Part shown: positions 1 to 11,900 of the stretch, in pieces
How positions within the stretch are numbered: the stretch's first letter is position 1
Layout: every line of letters starts with the position of its first letter
Assembly: GCF_009602425.1 (NCBI RefSeq)
Contig: NW_022258126.1
Span: forward strand, 83,831 to 147,830
Source: Actinia tenebrosa
Lineage: Eukaryota; Cnidaria; Anthozoa; Actiniaria; Actiniidae
Reading direction: 5' to 3'
Length of the DNA stretch: 64,000 nt
Translations under genes and position numbers: made by a program
The notes under the pieces: model-generated
Told to the model about the DNA's origin: nothing
Seen by the model: the letters and a program-made list of their open reading frames with translations, nothing else
Databases searched by the model: none

Positions 1-125
1 TTAGCAAGCAGCACACTAACCAAGCAAGCCACACTTTTCCTTCAAACAAGTGTGTGAGGTCACTGAGGATCAAACTATGGACCTCTTGCTTAGCACGCAA
101 CGCACTAACCAACCAAGCCACCCTT
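1..125 (-). mobile_element. Dimeric tRNA-derived SINE
   Basis: Read on the minus strand, the unit GGTTGGTTAGTGCGTTGCG ... GCTAAGCAAGAGGTCC ... TTTGATCCTC ... TGACCTCACACACTTGTTT is followed by the start of a second unit. It has tRNA-like A- and B-box regions. The same dimer occurs in the other orientation at 17855-18060. The element may extend beyond the window edge. Confidence 0.55.
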
Positions 126-292
126 ATAAAATAACCTAACATGGCCACATGGAGATACGAATTTTATCGAGTTCTTGTGTTTAGAATATTTTACTCGTTC
201 GCTGCGCTAACTGGTAAGATATCACCTCGAAGATAAAATCCGTATCTCTGCGTGGCCATGTAATATCTTCCATATATGGAATGTGAGCCAAC

Positions 293-2508
293 CTTGCCAT
301 ACTTTAGACTTCTGGTATGGAGAGATAAAGAACCATCGGCAAAGATAGACTGCACTTCGGCCTGGATACTGTTAAGGAGTGATGATGATGAAAATGAAAT
401 GAAAATGCAATAAAACATCCTGAAACACAACTATCAACCAGCTAATTGACCAACTGATTGACAGAGTACTGACTGACTGACTGACTGACCGGACAGACGA
501 TAGGACGGACGGACGGACGGATGGACAGACTGACATAATGAAGGATGGAAGGAAAATTAACAGGCCGACTAAATGATGGACTGAAAGACGGAGGGAAGGA
601 TGGAAAGACGGACAGACTGGCTGACTGACTGACTTAAAGACAGATGGATAAGTGGACCGACTGANTGACTGATGGATGGACGGACTGACTGAGCCTAAAA
701 GTGCATATACGTCACACATCATCACTGCAAGTCCCCAAAACCACCTTTTCTGTTTTACTTAAAGCAGGAGATAAGAATTGAAAAAGAAACAGGAAATCCA
801 TACAGGTTACTTAATAATCAACCAGCTGTTGTTTCATAGGATACACTAATAAGGTCTCCCTCTGCAAAGTACTCTCTCATCTTCAGCTCATCTTTCTCTG
901 ATCTTCTTCTCTGTAAAGAAATATATCTTTATTTATTTGATGCCATGATATGGAGAGCCAATGCCTACTCTCCTCTAGCCAGAGGCTGATGTTTATGTAC
1001 ATCAAACAGCAAGCTCACTACCACTAAATTAATGTTATATGCACACAGCACTCAACTCAGTTGTTGATTTTGTGGCAGGGAGAAAAAGGAGAAAAATCTC
1101 AACCCATAAATTATGAATGGTCTCTTACTTTATCATTATCAGTAGTAAATATACTGTACTTACTAGCTCTCCACCTGGAAGATTCACAGATGACAGGAGC
1201 AGAACTGAGTCAAGCCTTGAAAATGTTTCTACTTTCCATCTTTTTTGCCCAACCTGAAGAAACAAAACCCAAAGATGTACCATCAGCACAAATATTTTTT
1301 TTTTGGGCCATTTATTCTTATATTATGATACCTCTGTTATTCTTCCAACCACAACATCTCCAATCTCACCATTGTATCTGCAACAAAGTAATTATCAGAT
1401 TAGAATAATGATAGTCCAAGATCCACACATCATTAGGAGAAACTTTCCTAATGGGAATCAAGGGTGATGTAGCAGTAGTGCATTCGCCTCTAGCCACTGG
1501 TGTCTCAGGTTTGATTCCTGGACTTGCCACAACATGTGAGTAGGTTTTGTTAGGTCTCTCCCTTGCAGGTTTGAAGGTTTTCTCCAGATTTGTTCCAGGG
1601 TTTGATATCTGAGTTAGCTGTGCCCTGACATAGATCAGCACAGAGGTTGTTTCAGGGTTTGATCTGTGAGTTAGCTGTGCCCTGACATGGATCAGCACAG
1701 AGGTTGTTTCAGGGTTTGATATTGGAGTTAGCTGTGCCCTAACATAGATCAGCCCAGAGGTCGTTTCAGGGTTTGATCTGTGAGTTAGCTGTGCCCTGAC
1801 ATGGATCAGCCCAGAGGTTGTTTCAGGGTTTGATCTGTGAGTTAGCTATGTCCTGAATTAGATCAGCACAGAGGTTGTTTCAGAAATTGATATTTGAGTT
1901 GGCCATGCCCTGACATACAGTAGGTCACAGAGGTTGTTCAGCTAGGGTAATACAGTAATTAAAATTTGAAGGATGCAGCTCCAACAAATACTCTACATAC
2001 ATAAAAGTGGAGCACCTCTTGTAAGCTAAAAACCACTTTGTATTGATAGACATGAGGAGAAGCCCAATTTACCTTGTATTAAAAGGCCTCACACAAATCA
2101 ACTTGTTGACTCTTTCCACCATCCCAGACACTGTTGCTATCAGCTTGTCATCTTGGACGAAAGTGCCATGTCCCCTAGAGAAGTGATGAGATCAATATTA
2201 CAAAGCTAGAGAAAATAACATTGAAATCTGTATGTCACCCTGAAAGAGGTCCTCAAAAACTCTGATAAATATCTAAAATATCCGTTTATCCTCTAGCCTG
2301 TAAAACTTATATTATAAACCTATTTTTCTTTACAAGAATTCCATATATAATTTTTTCGTTTCCCACTGCAGTAGTTTCCATACACGTACCTCATGTAGCC
2401 TGTATCTTCGGTTATCACATCTCCAGGGGATACAATATGCTTAGGCTCCGAGTCCATTTGCTCGGGAATCTTTCTTCTCTCACCAGGTAGCCTTATATCC
2501 ACAGACAT
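293..2508 (-). CDS. EXOSC2: EXOSC2 (exosome complex component RRP4), 5' part; gene continues off the left edge
   Basis: RRP4 is one of the three S1/KH cap subunits of the RNA exosome, acting in nuclear and cytoplasmic 3'-5' RNA decay and rRNA processing. Six exons read in phase on the minus strand: 2508-2390, 2174-2073, 1377-1332, 1253-1164, 910-845, 361-293. The protein starts MSVDIRLPGERRKIPEQ, then has HIVSPGDVITEDTGYMR (human VVPGDTITTDTGFMR), YNGEIGDVVVGRIT (start of the S1 domain), GQKRWKVET, LLLSSVNLPGGEL, RRRSEKDELKMREYF and DGSLSLHTRSLKYGK. All six align in order with human EXOSC2 without gaps inside exons. The C-terminal KH part is not in the window; positions 1-292 show only repeat. 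The start ATG agrees with the human start and lies head-to-head with COG7. Assignment is firm; exon ends are by eye. Confidence 0.93.
420..690. repeat. Degenerate GACT/GGAC tetranucleotide array
   Basis: Runs of GACTGACTGACT and GGACGGACGGAC with drift to GGATGGAT fill this part of the last complete EXOSC2 intron. A similar GACT-rich array lies at 3380-3570 in COG7 intron 1. Confidence 0.8.
1458..1945 (+). mobile_element. tRNA-like SINE head followed by a 57-bp minisatellite
   Basis: The head (about 1465-1530) has tRNA-like sequence with a B-box-like GGTTTGATTCCTGG. It runs into five or six tandem copies of a unit of about 57 bp, each holding GATCAGCACAGAGGTTGTTT and a GGGTTTGATCTGTGAGTTAG-type part. 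It lies in an EXOSC2 intron. A relative with a 64-bp unit is at 7050-7590. Confidence 0.6.
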
Positions 2509-2953
2509 CTTTAAATATTTTTAAAAACAAGGGTTGTTTTCAAAGTTCTTTTAGCTCTTCTAAATCTCGTGCAGAACACCCACCATCTTGGACGCGTGTC
2601 TTCGAATGAACTGGGGACTAAGCACAGGAAACCCATTTCATATTTTTTATTTTAAAAACATCTTTAAGAAATATAGGAAAGGGCACGCATAGAGCTCTAA
2701 TAAAGCTCTCCTACGATCTCAAGAGGAGAATTTTCTCCTGTTTTTTTAATATAAAATTTCTTATCCTAAAATAATCATTTTATTATTATTTTTAATTCAC
2801 TGCGTCAAAGCCAGACTTGGGCTCCCTGTGGCTAAAGCTGGACTACTAAATCCAAAATGGCGGCCGTCGCAAAATTTATTCAAAAAGTTATTCTTTTTAA
2901 AAATATTAGTTTCCGTTAAGTTTCATGTTTATTTTAAGATTATAGCTGGGTAA
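2509..2953. promoter_or_regulatory. Bidirectional EXOSC2/COG7 promoter with YY1-like sites
   Basis: These 445 bp separate the divergent start codons of EXOSC2 and COG7, so both genes must start transcription here. The sequence holds AAAATGGCGGC at 2854-2864 and, on the other strand, CAAGATGG at 2583-2590. Both resemble the YY1 core (AAnATGGCGGC), which is common near start sites of housekeeping genes. No TATA box is evident at a sensible place. The YY1 reading is inferred from motif similarity alone. Confidence 0.6.
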
Positions 2954-5900
2954 ATGGATTTCTGGAAGTTCTCGGATCAAAATTTTGATGTTAAAGAATG
3001 GGTGAATTCAGCTTTGAAGACGCGAGACGACAAAACTCCTATCGATGTAAGAGTTGACACGTAGACATCTGTAAAGTTCATTTTGGGTATTTTTGTTTTA
3101 TTGATTTTGTTTGCTTCTGTATTACAAAGCAGCGTGTGGTTTATGATTATAAGGAGGCATGATATAATCGTTGTATTTATAGGGCATGAAAAATATAAGC
3201 CTTTCAGTTTAGGCATTAATTAAAGGGGAAATGCTTTGTGACATGAGTTGAATTGCCCTATTTTAAAATATTTTTTTATTCATGAAGTTTAATTTTCTGA
3301 TTTATTTATTTATTTTTCTCTTCATTAACCGAGAATGTGTTAGGATGGTTAAAATACAATGTATAATCAGCTGATAAATGACTGTCTGTCTGTCGGTCTG
3401 TTGATCTGTCTGACCTACTCACAGACCTTACTGACTGATTGATTGATTGATTAACCTACTGACTGACTGACCTATATGACTGACAGACCTACTGATGTAA
3501 TGACCTATTGACTGACGGATTGATTGACTGACAGATCTACTGACTGACTGACTGGCAGATTGATTGATTGACAGACAATTAATGTCCCGAGGGTAATGCC
3601 AACAATGACAGTGGGTGCATATATGGAACTGTTTTGAAAACTTGCTAGCTTTCTGGTGATCCTAGTCTTTTTTCCTGACTAACTTTTGATTGATTGGCTG
3701 TTGGTCACGGTGGTTGATAAATATAAATATATGTTCTTTTGCAGGCACATGCATCTACTTTAGTCATGAAGTTACAGCTTTTTATCCAGGTATTTATAAT
3801 GTTCAACATTTTCGCTGCTTGTTCTGAATTCTTTTTTATTATATAAATGTAACGTACATAGTATGTCCAATCTGATTGGTCAAGATCTGTGATTTATTAG
3901 AAAACAGAGCACAATTGCTCACACAAACCTGTGTGCACAGCCAATTTTGCAAAGAAGTGTGTAAGAAAACAGAAAACTACTAACAAAAGTTTTTTTTTCT
4001 TTCAATTAGATAAAACAGCTCTTTCAGTGCTCTGTTCAGTTGTGCAGCTCTAATTAGAAAACACTGAAGCATGTAATAAGCTATTTAATTTGTTAATATT
4101 GCTTATTCTTGCATAAAACATTTAGGAAGTCAACAATGCCTTAGAGGAGACGAGTGTACAGAGCGTTAATAGTATTCCAAGGTATGGATCAACAAAGAAT
4201 CCATTAAAAAACAAAAAATGTCATTGTTTTATAGATACATGTATATATATATATATATNTTTTTTTTTTCTCTTGAGGAAAACTATACATTTTTAGTTAT
4301 ACTTACTGTAAATGTTGCAACTAGAATTTCAGTGTTAGCCATCTGTTTTTAAGGGTTATGAGAGAGATAGAGAATTTGCGACATGAAGCATCGTTACTGA
4401 AGGAACAAATGAATATGGTTAAAGAGGATATCAAGAAGGTAAGCTATATATCTCTTATCTGTACCCCAGTTTGATACATGTAATTAGGAACAGACCTGGC
4501 AGAGGTCTCAAAAGAACCACAGCAGCACTAGGGAGGGGAGGGTGGGCATAAGGAAAACTCTTGACCCTAAATGCCAATATACTCGAACTGCACCTGATTG
4601 CCATACAATCTTTGCAAATGCAATAACAACTCAGCCAATCAATGACTACTCATACATGCAAATCAAAGGTAAAGGTAAAGGTAATTATTTTACTTCGATA
4701 ACGCGGGGAGTGGTTGCCCAAATCTCCCGAGCCAAGAGCTCATGTTTAATGCACTCGAAGGTGCGCCCTCTACCCCCTCTTACTATCAGTGCTCCTTTTT
4801 ATGGGTATTTAAAGCTAATTAAAGCTACACAGAACAGAGAGAAGTCGAAACAGACGTGGAGTTCCTGAGGACCTCAAGCTCTGAAGGTCGCGCACTAACC
4901 AACTGAGTTACGCCTGCTTCTACACTAGTCAGACTGCTAAGAATAGCCTTCTTTTACCTATATCCATACAACTACATGACACCCATACTATATAGAAAAA
5001 TTGTGTTCACCAAACATTTTTTAAAAGTGGTGTATTTATTCTTTTTCTCAGACAAGATATCATAATCTAATACATATTGAATAGGTTGTTGTCTATTGTT
5101 CAGGTGGAAGAGAACACAGCACAGTCCATGAAGATGCTGATGGAGCTGGATGCAGTCAAGTCACGGATGCAAGCTGCTTCCCAGGGACTTCAGGTATGTG
5201 ATCATTTTGTCACAAAGATATTGTTGAGTTACAGTGATGTCACTTGAACCGTGAACTCTTCTAGCAAAATTAGCCAATCAACGATAATCTAGACTATACA
5301 TTCCAACCTGCTTTGACCAACTGATAAACAAATATTGTCAAAATGTTTAATTTTATTCCAAAAATGCATAACAAATAGCTTGGTTTGATCAGCTACATAT
5401 GTTTTCGTTGCATCCCAGGAAGCAGATAATTGGACAACTTTATCAGCAGACGTGGAAAAGGTCTTTGATTCTGGTGACATCAAGGCAGTAAGTAACAGCA
5501 TCATAGCAAGTCACTGTCTTAATTGTAACTGTGAAAAACTATGGTACAGCATACCTTACAATGTGATATCTTTGGCAAGATAAATGTATGAGCCTAATTG
5601 ACACACTTTGATGGTCTAAAGGATGCCATCAAATCTGTAGTTTCACATTGCTGTGTTCTGTGCTGTTTTCTAATTCAATAACCCTTACTTTGTTACATAA
5701 CCCTATGATAGTCTTCCTGTAATATTTACCCTTGATTATTAATTTAATCAAACAGTCTTAACTTCTTTTGCTTTTCCTCCAGATATCAGAGAAGCTCGTT
5801 GGCATGCATAAGAGTTTGGTAGGTTATGAAAAACTTGGTAGCATATTCCAGTTTTAAACTTCCTGTACTATATACCAGATGTCTCAGTTATATATAGTAC

Positions 5901-8900
5901 AACCAGAATGTTGGAGAAAATCTTGGCATAAATAATTTGTGTCAAATGTTTCTACTCATAGACTGTTCTACAAGATGTACCAGATTATGCAGAGAGAAGA
6001 CGGCGACTAGAAGGATTGAAAAATAAACTGGAAGCCTTGTTGAGTCCAAAAATTGTTGCAGCATTCAACAATCATTCTCTAGGTAAATAAGAAAATAATA
6101 TTTACCTCTTTGGCATGTCTTTGAAATCCCATATCAGACCACATGTTATTTAGACTCTTGATGATAGATTTCTTTTTTTTTTTTGAGTTGTATCCCTGAT
6201 CATGTGTCTTCTCATATGTGCAACTGTTGAACAAAGAAATGATACTATTATAGGGAATTACATTAAGAGATGCCCAGCAAGTGAAAATAAATACCCTTAC
6301 TCACCAGCTGATTATATTTATATGCCAAAATACAACGAGGCTGTTCACAGGCTGCTATTTTTTGCATATGATTGTAGTGAATGTATGCTCTGAAAAAGTG
6401 GTTAAATTTGAAAAATAATATCATTCCTTGAACGTCTGTATATACATGTAAGACCGCAGGTATATCATTTGGGCTGCCTCTTTAGGCTGTGCAATTGAAT
6501 TGTTCCTACATTTTTGGATTTTGTGTTGCAATTAGTGTCGCTGGAAGTGTGGTTAAATACATGTTTTATGATTGCATTTTAAGACATTTATCAAACTATG
6601 ATAGTACTGTATCATTCTTGCACCAAGAACCTTGAATAAACATGCAACAACCTTCTTTTCATTTCTTTACATCAACAGAAGAAACAAAAGAGTATGTGAA
6701 AATCTTTTCTGACATTGACAGACTTGACCAGCTACAAAACTATTATGTGAGATGTCACAAGGTGAGCTTAAAATTCATAGACAAAATACAAAGTAAATGA
6801 CCCATTTTTCTCTAATAGTGATTTGATTTCATGTTTTTTCTCATAGACAAAGCTACAAAAGACTTGGGTTGAGATCCGTACAGAAGATCCTAACAAGATG
6901 ATGCTTGATTGGTTGGCTACCTTCTATGATGTCATCTTGTCAACCTGGTACACAGAGGTATGCTGATGATGAACTTCATCAAGCAAATTTGATCAAATGT
7001 TATGCTCATTGAATTCACTTAACCAAACCACTGTTATGGTATTGATTTATAATCAAGGCTAGCATAGCTTAGTATATTCGCCTTGCACCTCTGAGATTTC
7101 TGTTTTTCTTACTGGATTTGGCATCTGTGATGCATGTGAGCAGAGTTTTTTGGGTCTCTCTTCATTTGAGGGTTTTTCTTTGTTTTCTCTGCTAAATTCC
7201 AATATTATTCCTGAGCTCTTAGCTGTATCCTGACTTCTATCAACCCAGAGGCTGTTTCAGGGTTCGATCTGTGAGTCACATTGTAGCTGTGCTCTGACTT
7301 AGATCAACCCAGAGATTGTTTCAGGGTTCCATCTGTAAGTTACACTTTAGCTGTGCTCTGACTTAGATCAGCCCAGAGGTTGTTTCAGGGTTCAATCTGT
7401 AAGTTACACTGTAGCTGTGCTCTGACTTAGATCAGCCCAGAGGTTGTTTCAGGGTTCAATCTGTAAGTTACACTGTAGCTGTGCTCTGACTTAGATCAAC
7501 CCAGAGGTTGCTTCAGGGTTCTATCTGTGAGTTACACTTTAGCTGTGCTCTGACTTAGATCAGCCCAGAGTTTGTTTCAGGGTTCAAAAGAATTTTAAAA
7601 GATTTACTTTGTTTTGTCTTTATTAAATATGGATGAGTTTGAGAAACTGTTTTGTTCAATTTTCCACAGGTTAGTTGGTGTAGTCAGGTATTTCCTGAGC
7701 CAGGGACAGTTTTATGTGTGTTGTTGATGCAGACCCTAACTCATCTGGACCCATCACTCCCTCAATGCATTGCTGAGTACATCAGGGATCAGCAGGATGT
7801 CTTGCAGAGGTTGATTGATTTGAGACAGGTATGACACTGTTGACAAGGGTAAATAACCTCATAGTGCTGTGAAATGTCATTTTTTTCATCATTATGTATA
7901 CTATCAATAGCGTCATCATCACCACCGTTATCAGTCATCATCATCATTATCATCATTGCATCATAACCACCGTTATCGGTCATCATTATCATTATCACCA
8001 TCATCATTGCATCATCACCATCATTATCAGTCATCATCATCATTATCATCATCATCATTGCATCATCACCACTGTTATCAGTCATCATCATCATTATCAC
8101 CATCATCATTGCATCATCATCACCATTTTATTAGTCTGCATCACCACCATTATCAGTCATCATTAACACCATCATTATCACCATCATCATTGCATCATCA
8201 CCATTATCAGTCATCATCATCATTATCACCATCATCATTGCATCATCATCACCATTTTATTAGTCTGCATCACCACCAACATCAGTCATCAAGATGCATC
8301 ATCACCACCTTTATCACCAGTCATCACCACCATAACTCCCCATCATCATCATCAACGTCATCATCAACTTCATCATCACTATTCTTCCCATTATCACTGC
8401 TACTATTAAAATTATCTGCAGTATCATCATCATTGTCATCTTTTGCAGGTTACCATTAGATATGGCCAAGGGTTAGAAAAAGCTCTATTGCAGCAAGAAG
8501 GTAAGAAGAAATGAAGTTCAAAACAAACAAAAAACTATCAACCAGCCTCAAATAATTAGGGCCATAATGGTCACACAGCCACAGTTTTTTTCCGGAATAA
8601 ATTTTTTTTAAGACTTCCTATGGTTCTGTACCTAACTTTATATTGATGTGTGTTGACTTCAGGGAAGTGCAGTCCTAATTCCATATCAGTGTTGGTTGAT
8701 GCAGTGTTTTCTCCGTACATCCAGTACATGTTGGACTACCCAATGATGCAACAGTCATACCTTGTTGGCCAACTGGAAAACATTTCACTGGTATGAACTA
8801 TAAATATTCTAAAATCCTTGTTATGTGGCCTATGATTGAGGCTCAATTAGGGGTGTACCAATGCCCTTTGTCTGAATTTCGCAACTGACTTCAGAATTTC

Positions 8901-11900
8901 AGAACGTGTTAGTATCGCTTGTCAGAATTTACTGTACCCCTAAAAATGCCTTACTATTGTAAAAGTTGTTGTTGTTTGTTGGTAGTTCATAGCTGTTTCA
9001 ATGTTGTGCTCAAGTTAGCTTTTACTTAAGATATTTTTAATCCATTTGTGATGCAGAGATCTGATGAATTTCTAGAAATGGCAGGTCGGATGGCAAAGTC
9101 AGTTGATAAAGTCTTTCGTTTAGTCGATCAGGTTTGTACATGCTTTTCTGCATATAAACACTTATTAACCTTCCTTCTTGGTGATCAGGTTTGTACTTGC
9201 CTTTCATTGCAAAAGCACTTCTTACCCTTCCTCCATGAAGATGTACATGTATACTTTACTAAGCTACATGCAGAAGAGAGGGAGCTCAAGTGGAGCTCAA
9301 GTGCAATCTTTGGGAATTACTTTACATACATTGTGCAATAAAGACATGATATATATACTTAAACGACAACAAAATCATTAGAACTGAGTCNAACTTTCAG
9401 AATTTGACATTAAGGGCGATTTTTGATCTGGAAAATCCGGAATCATGTCCTGGAATGGCATTTTGGACTGGACTCGGTTTAGTGGATTGTGGATCGAATA
9501 TGTTTAAAGTCTTAATTTTCTTGACTAAAAATATTTTTTCATTAGTCCTGTACTTATATCCTTTTGTATTTTAATTTAAATTTGAAAACAAATTGGAATT
9601 AAACTTTGAAATAAAGGTTGGGTTTCTGAGGTATATGAACTGTCGTTTCTCACAAAAACCCCTACCCCCATAGGAAAGAGCATTTGTTGACTACTCGTGC
9701 AGTAAGGGATATTAGAAGTCCTAGTTTGCCTATTACCCCTTCTCTATTTAGCCATTGATTTTTCGGGGAGGGGAGGGAAAGACCATTTGTTGAGGGTAGT
9801 CAAAGTCACCTTCCTCATGGGAAAACTGGATATCAACTTGTAAAGATAAAAAAATCTTTTTCTGTTTTTCTAGGCTGTGGACTACTGTGTACAACTCACC
9901 GATGGCTATGCAGTTTGTGGGCTTTGTTTTGTGTTAGAGGTATGTCATAAGTGGACAAAAAGTAGAGTTTCATGGCGGCATCCATGTTGTTGGACAAAAC
10001 AATAGAAAATGTTTTCTTTATCAAAATCTCTCGCTAAAAAAAAGAATGATAATAGTATTGTGTAGTTCCAAAAATTATCCATAACCCCTCACAGAGGAAT
10101 TTTTTTAAGACACCCCCCTACCCCCTGGAAATTCCAATTTTCTTCCATACAAACGCTGTAATTTTTGTTCTTTCTCTAACCCCCCTACTCTTCGGAAATT
10201 CCAAATTCCTCTGTGGGTTGGGTATGGATGATTTCTGGTACTACACAATACCATAAAACAATAAACCTCTTTACCTTGAACATAATGTTTTCCCATTTCA
10301 TACATGTGTCATTCCCTAGAGTATAATTTCTTTGTTTAACGACTGTGCATAAGAAGACACATGAATATGGATATAACTCAGAATCTTATTCAGAAGGGAA
10401 TGACATATTATTTGTAATGGGAAAACATTACCCACAAGTTTAAGAGGTCTATTGGGTACACATTTCAAAAAATAGGAGTAATTTTTTTTTTCCTAGGAAT
10501 TTTTCAGCGAATACACAGGCCGCCTTGATGAATGTATTTCCAGCTTACGAAAACAATGTTACTTGGATCAGGACCTCACACCAGATATGAAAGAGTTCCA
10601 TGAAGATTGGACTTTATTCCAGAATGCATTCCGTATTATTCAAATCTGTGGTGAGTACTCCACAGACAGACATACGATTCCTATTAAAAAAATTATAATT
10701 TAATATTGTCGATAATTCTGTTTCTAGTCCAACCAATTTGTATTTTTTTATTTCAGTATTTTTAGTATTTCAATGTCCCTTGCATTCTTTGTATGCCTTT
10801 TTTTTATTCAGGTGATCTTCTCCTTCGACTCCGCACTCACGACAGAAACCTCTACGACATCTTAATGATATGTGGTAGAGAGATAGGAGGCAAGGCGAGT
10901 GATAGCGACACCTCTAGATTTCCCACCAGACCCTTCAGGTGGTACAACTACCTCCAGAAAGAAAGACCTAATGATTTTAACACTCTTTTAGAGTTTATAC
11001 AAAAATACCAGTCAGGTATGCAAAGGAACTATACTTCCCGAACGAATGCTATTGGTGCTTATAGCCCTTAGATATCTAGGTTTATTAAAGGAACTTACAC
11101 ATTAACGTACTGCAATCTAAAGCCTGTTTTTTTATTTGGAGTCGGAAGCAGTTTATCAATGAATTTAAAGTGTCTGAAAACTGCCCGACATAAGCACATG
11201 TACAAGGCAAGCAAGAAAAATCTTAAAAGTTTACGACTGTTTTTACTAAATCAGGTTCCCACTCTGTTTTCTGGTTTTCACTTCGTCATAAGCTGCTTTC
11301 GACTCCAATTTTGTCGCAAGAGAAATGCAGGCTTAAGAGCAGTGATCAGGATGTTCACAGACACATCAGACTCAACTAATAATTTATTACAATTATTATG
11401 ACAAGGGAATCTTTGACACCATTAGTGATCACTAGAATGTCAGTGTATATACATGTAGTTGAATTATAGAAGATTATTATATGACCGTGAATCTTAGAGC
11501 CTGGACACTAGCAAATCGAGCAATCTGATTGGATAGATCGCAACGCGGCTGGTCTAGATTCTCCGATATTAACCGGTCCGATGGCATATTAATCTTATGG
11601 CGAAAAAATTTTGTCCTTTTCAATGAAAAGTGGTCATATAATAAAACTCTTATCAACCGAGCTTGGTCGGTCTGTACGGGATAATCTTGACCTCGGTCGG
11701 GTACAGACCTCAGTCAAGATTATCCCGTACAGACCTCCCGCTCGGTTAATAAGATCTAATTATTGGATTAATGATTATTCGAAAAGTAAAATTCTTAGGA
11801 TGGTTGGTTTTGTTTTTCAAGGTACTGCTAAGGATTACGCTGTTTTACCAGTCGTCTTTGAACAAATGCAGTCACTCAACGAACGAGCTCACAGACTTGC

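Noticed and set aside
7880-8440. CRISPR-like regular repeats
   Set aside because: Continuous simple repeats with no unique spacers, in an animal intron.
7789-8459. His- and Ser-rich open frames
   Set aside because: They are translations of a CAT trinucleotide array in COG7 intron 11.
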